From positions 1 through 35,384 of the forward strand of contig JAPLDR010000103.1 of the NCBI GenBank assembly GCA_026391655.1: DNA of 35,384 nt. The letters run 5' to 3'. Origin of the DNA: Bacteroidia bacterium (GTDB lineage: Bacteria; Bacteroidota; Bacteroidia; Bacteroidales; Prolixibacteraceae). The notes below the pieces were generated by a model. It had not been told where the DNA came from and did no database searches. It saw nothing but the letters and a program-made list of their open reading frames with translations. The position numbers and the translations under genes were made by a program. Positions 34,145 to 35,384 of the stretch are shown here, one piece after another. Each line of letters begins with the position of its first letter. The first letter of the stretch is position 1.

Positions 34145-34492
34145 CTATTGAATCTTTTCAATAAAAGGGTTGACAATGAATTTGTTCCGGATGACAAAAG
34201 GCTTATTCGGATTAATGCCGGCTTCCTTTAACGACCAGGAGAACTGAACTTCGCTTCCCATTGCTTTGCAGTCATCATATTTGATCCTGACAATAGTAAG
34301 CGTATCACCTTTCATTTCGAAAGAGAAATCTGTTTTCTGTGTACATCCTGAACTAACCACGTGAATAGTAATTTCTTGTTTATCATTATCCAAGGTGACT
34401 CCGAGGAGTTTCTCTGGATTGCCGCCATTTGCAAGAGGGCAGAAGGCCAGCATAAACAAGGCTAACCATAAAAAGGTATTACATTTTTTCAT
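34145..34492 (-). CDS. Small secreted protein of unknown function
   Basis: A 115-residue protein with a signal peptide (MKKCNTFLWLALFMLAFCPL, cleavage near ANG). The mature part is beta-rich, with TIHVVSSGCTQKTDFSFEMK and TIVRIKYDDCKAMGSE; the two mature Cys may form a disulfide. No family is recognised. It heads the minus-strand run with MuiA and lies just downstream of a good -7 element. Confidence 0.8.
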   Translation of the reverse strand: MKKCNTFLWLALFMLAFCPLANGGNPEKLLGVTLDNDKQEITIHVVSSGCTQKTDFSFEMKGDTLTIVRIKYDDCKAMGSEVQFSWSLKEAGINPNKPFVIRNKFIVNPFIEKIQ

Positions 34493-34568
34493 AATGTCAG
34501 GTTAATTTAACTTATTAGTTACGTCTGATAATGAAATACGACATAGGAAATGCCGTATTTTGACCAAC

Positions 34569-34576
34569 CAAAGTTA
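34569..34576 (-). promoter_or_regulatory. -7 element (TAACTTTG) upstream of the small secreted protein/MuiA run
   Basis: Minus-strand TAACTTTG matches TAnnTTTG and is 77 bases upstream of the ATG at 34492. The -33 region has no strong TTTG. It could drive the whole run 34492 to 30348. Confidence 0.45.
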
Positions 34577-34908
34577 TTGATAAAAATTCAATTAAGTAAA
34601 GAATCCATTTTTTTTTAGAATGTTGTTTAATACAAACAAAAAGAAGCCTCAAATCATTGACTTTGTGGCTTCTTTTGCTTGTATGATCTAGGATAAATCA
34701 ATTTGATCTGTATACAGTCTAAAAGATGACTATTGAGAGGCTTATAATAATCAAAAGTATTTGATAGAATTGCCAACCTGTTTAAGAGGATTTAGGTCAT
34801 CCCACAGCCTTTCGTTACGTAAACTCATCTGTGTTTTTAAAACGTGTATTCGCCTGATCAATTTATATATCTTCTGTAGCCGGTTAATGCAGAAGGATTT
34901 AGGTTTGT
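34577..34908. other. Non-coding stretch between promoter region and ORF remnant
   Basis: No credible gene was found here. It holds one strong hairpin with A/T-tract flanks (34639-34676) and otherwise unremarkable AT-rich sequence. A 62-codon plus-strand frame at 34761-34949 overlaps the remnant ORF and has no coding character. Confidence 0.5.
34639..34676. terminator. Bidirectional-looking hairpin terminator
   Basis: AAAAGAAGCC (34639-34648) pairs with GGCTTCTTTT (34667-34676), and inside it CAAA (34650-34653) pairs with TTTG (34662-34665). A tracts on one side and T on the other allow termination from both directions. On the minus strand it would end transcripts from the 34909-35139 ORF. 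Confidence 0.7.
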
Positions 34909-35139
34909 TTACAGAGGATTCACAGGTTTACTTTTTGTTACATCGCTGATGACCACATCAAATCCCCATTCGGCCAGCTTCCGCTCCTGGCTCCTGTTCA
35001 GACCCAGTAAGATATCCCTTACACTTGTAAGGATGGAGTAGAACGTTCCCGGGGTTTTTGCATTCTGCGACTTGTCGAAGCCTAGGCTTAAACCTGCCTG
35101 TTGGTTAAACAATTCGGCCTTATTTAAAAATCTCAACAC
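34909..35139 (-). pseudogene. Possible remnant of a small Bacteroidota hypothetical protein
   Basis: The 76-codon frame opens only with GTG and has no ATG. Its C-terminal half, ILTSVRDILLGLNRSQERKL followed by AEWGFDVV, resembles the C-terminal end of hypothetical proteins I recall from Bacteroidota, in which an RxxLxG helix is followed by KLG/AxWGF. The usual longer N-terminal helical part seems absent, and a TAA lies in frame shortly upstream. It is more likely a truncated copy than an intact gene; a small functional ORF cannot be excluded. Confidence 0.4.
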
Positions 35140-35174
35140 ATTAAAATATTCATTTTAGGGTGGATTTTTGAATA

Positions 35175-35207
35175 TAAAAAAGCTCTTCGTGATTGCGAAG
35201 AGCTCTT
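35175..35207 (-). terminator. Rho-independent terminator of tRNA-Thr
   Basis: On the minus strand AGCTCTTCG (35204-35196) pairs with CGAAGAGCT (35189-35181), extended by A-T pairs on the outside, and a run of T follows (complement of 35175-35180). It lies about 30 bases after the tRNA 3' end. Confidence 0.85.
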
Positions 35208-35238
35208 TAACTATCTCGTTATCTTGATTTTAACCCTG

Positions 35239-35311
35239 AGCCACTTTGCGGACTCGAACCGCAGACCTGCTCATTACGAATGAGCTGCTCTACCAACTGA
35301 GCTAAAGTGGC
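35239..35311 (-). tRNA. tRNA-Thr (anticodon CGT)
   Basis: A 73-base cloverleaf. The acceptor stem GCCACTT/AAGTGGC pairs perfectly. The D arm has AGCTCAGTTGGTAGAGC, the anticodon stem is GCTCA/TGAGC around loop TTCGTAA with anticodon CGT, and the T arm has GGTTCGAGTCC. The discriminator base is T, and CCA is not encoded. Confidence 0.95.
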
Positions 35312-35323
35312 TTTTATGGTCGG

Positions 35324-35331
35324 CAAATGTA
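35324..35331 (-). promoter_or_regulatory. -7 element (TACATTTG) upstream of tRNA-Thr
   Basis: Minus-strand TACATTTG matches the TAnnTTTG consensus and ends 12 bases before the mature tRNA 5' end, a sensible spacing for a tRNA gene. The -33 region is weak. Confidence 0.5.
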
Positions 35332-35384
35332 GCAAATTTGAATGGCTATGTAAATTAATTGCGTTTAGTTTTTTTTTTATCAAA

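Overview
The window reads as chromosome of an anaerobic Bacteroidota bacterium, most likely from the Bacteroidales/Marinilabiliales side. The grounds are lineage-typical families (DUF5686, BT_3928-type DoxX protein, DUF1599, OmpA with an EPKP linker, MuiA/DUF4139), promoters of the Bacteroidota type (TAnnTTTG at -7), A-rich translation starts without strong Shine-Dalgarno sequences, and moderately AT-rich DNA. No phage, insertion sequence, CRISPR array or rRNA was seen.

Region 1 (1-5890, + strand) is the most unusual part. It is a tight six-gene corrinoid methyltransferase operon: a corrinoid-binding protein, two UroD-type (MtaA/CmuA-like) methyltransferases, the second fused to two thioredoxin-like domains, a homocysteine S-methyltransferase, a CobW-type GTPase, and a stand-alone protein resembling the MetH reactivation domain. 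Taken together it looks like a cobalamin-dependent methionine synthase split into separate polypeptides, with the methyltetrahydrofolate-binding domain missing and UroD-type methyltransferases in its place. The methyl donor cannot be read from the sequence, and the operon may begin upstream of the window.

Region 2 (5894-12734) holds a hemolysin III family membrane protein, a decayed short-chain dehydrogenase, an OmpA porin with its own promoter and terminator, a YfcE-type phosphodiesterase, prmA, and a large DUF5686 outer-membrane gene split by one in-frame amber codon.

Region 3 (12805-23102) is core metabolism and envelope: tpiA, a BT_3928-type DoxX protein and a tandem-duplicated DUF1599 protein on the - strand; divergently folP, cdaA (c-di-AMP synthase) and a UPF0316 protein on the + strand; then asnB and a class A penicillin-binding protein on the - strand, and a TIGR01777 sugar-nucleotide-epimerase-like protein on the + strand.

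Region 4 (23189-34492) has a HicAB toxin-antitoxin pair with a palindrome over its promoter, a PPDK/PEP-synthase regulatory protein, a secreted protein of unknown function, an S9 lipoprotein peptidase, a DASS/SLC13 anion transporter, and a run of small membrane proteins sharing a repeated helical module downstream of a MuiA/DUF4139 protein.

Region 5 (34493-35384) is mostly non-coding. It contains a small ORF that looks like a gene remnant and a tRNA-Thr(CGT) with its own terminator.
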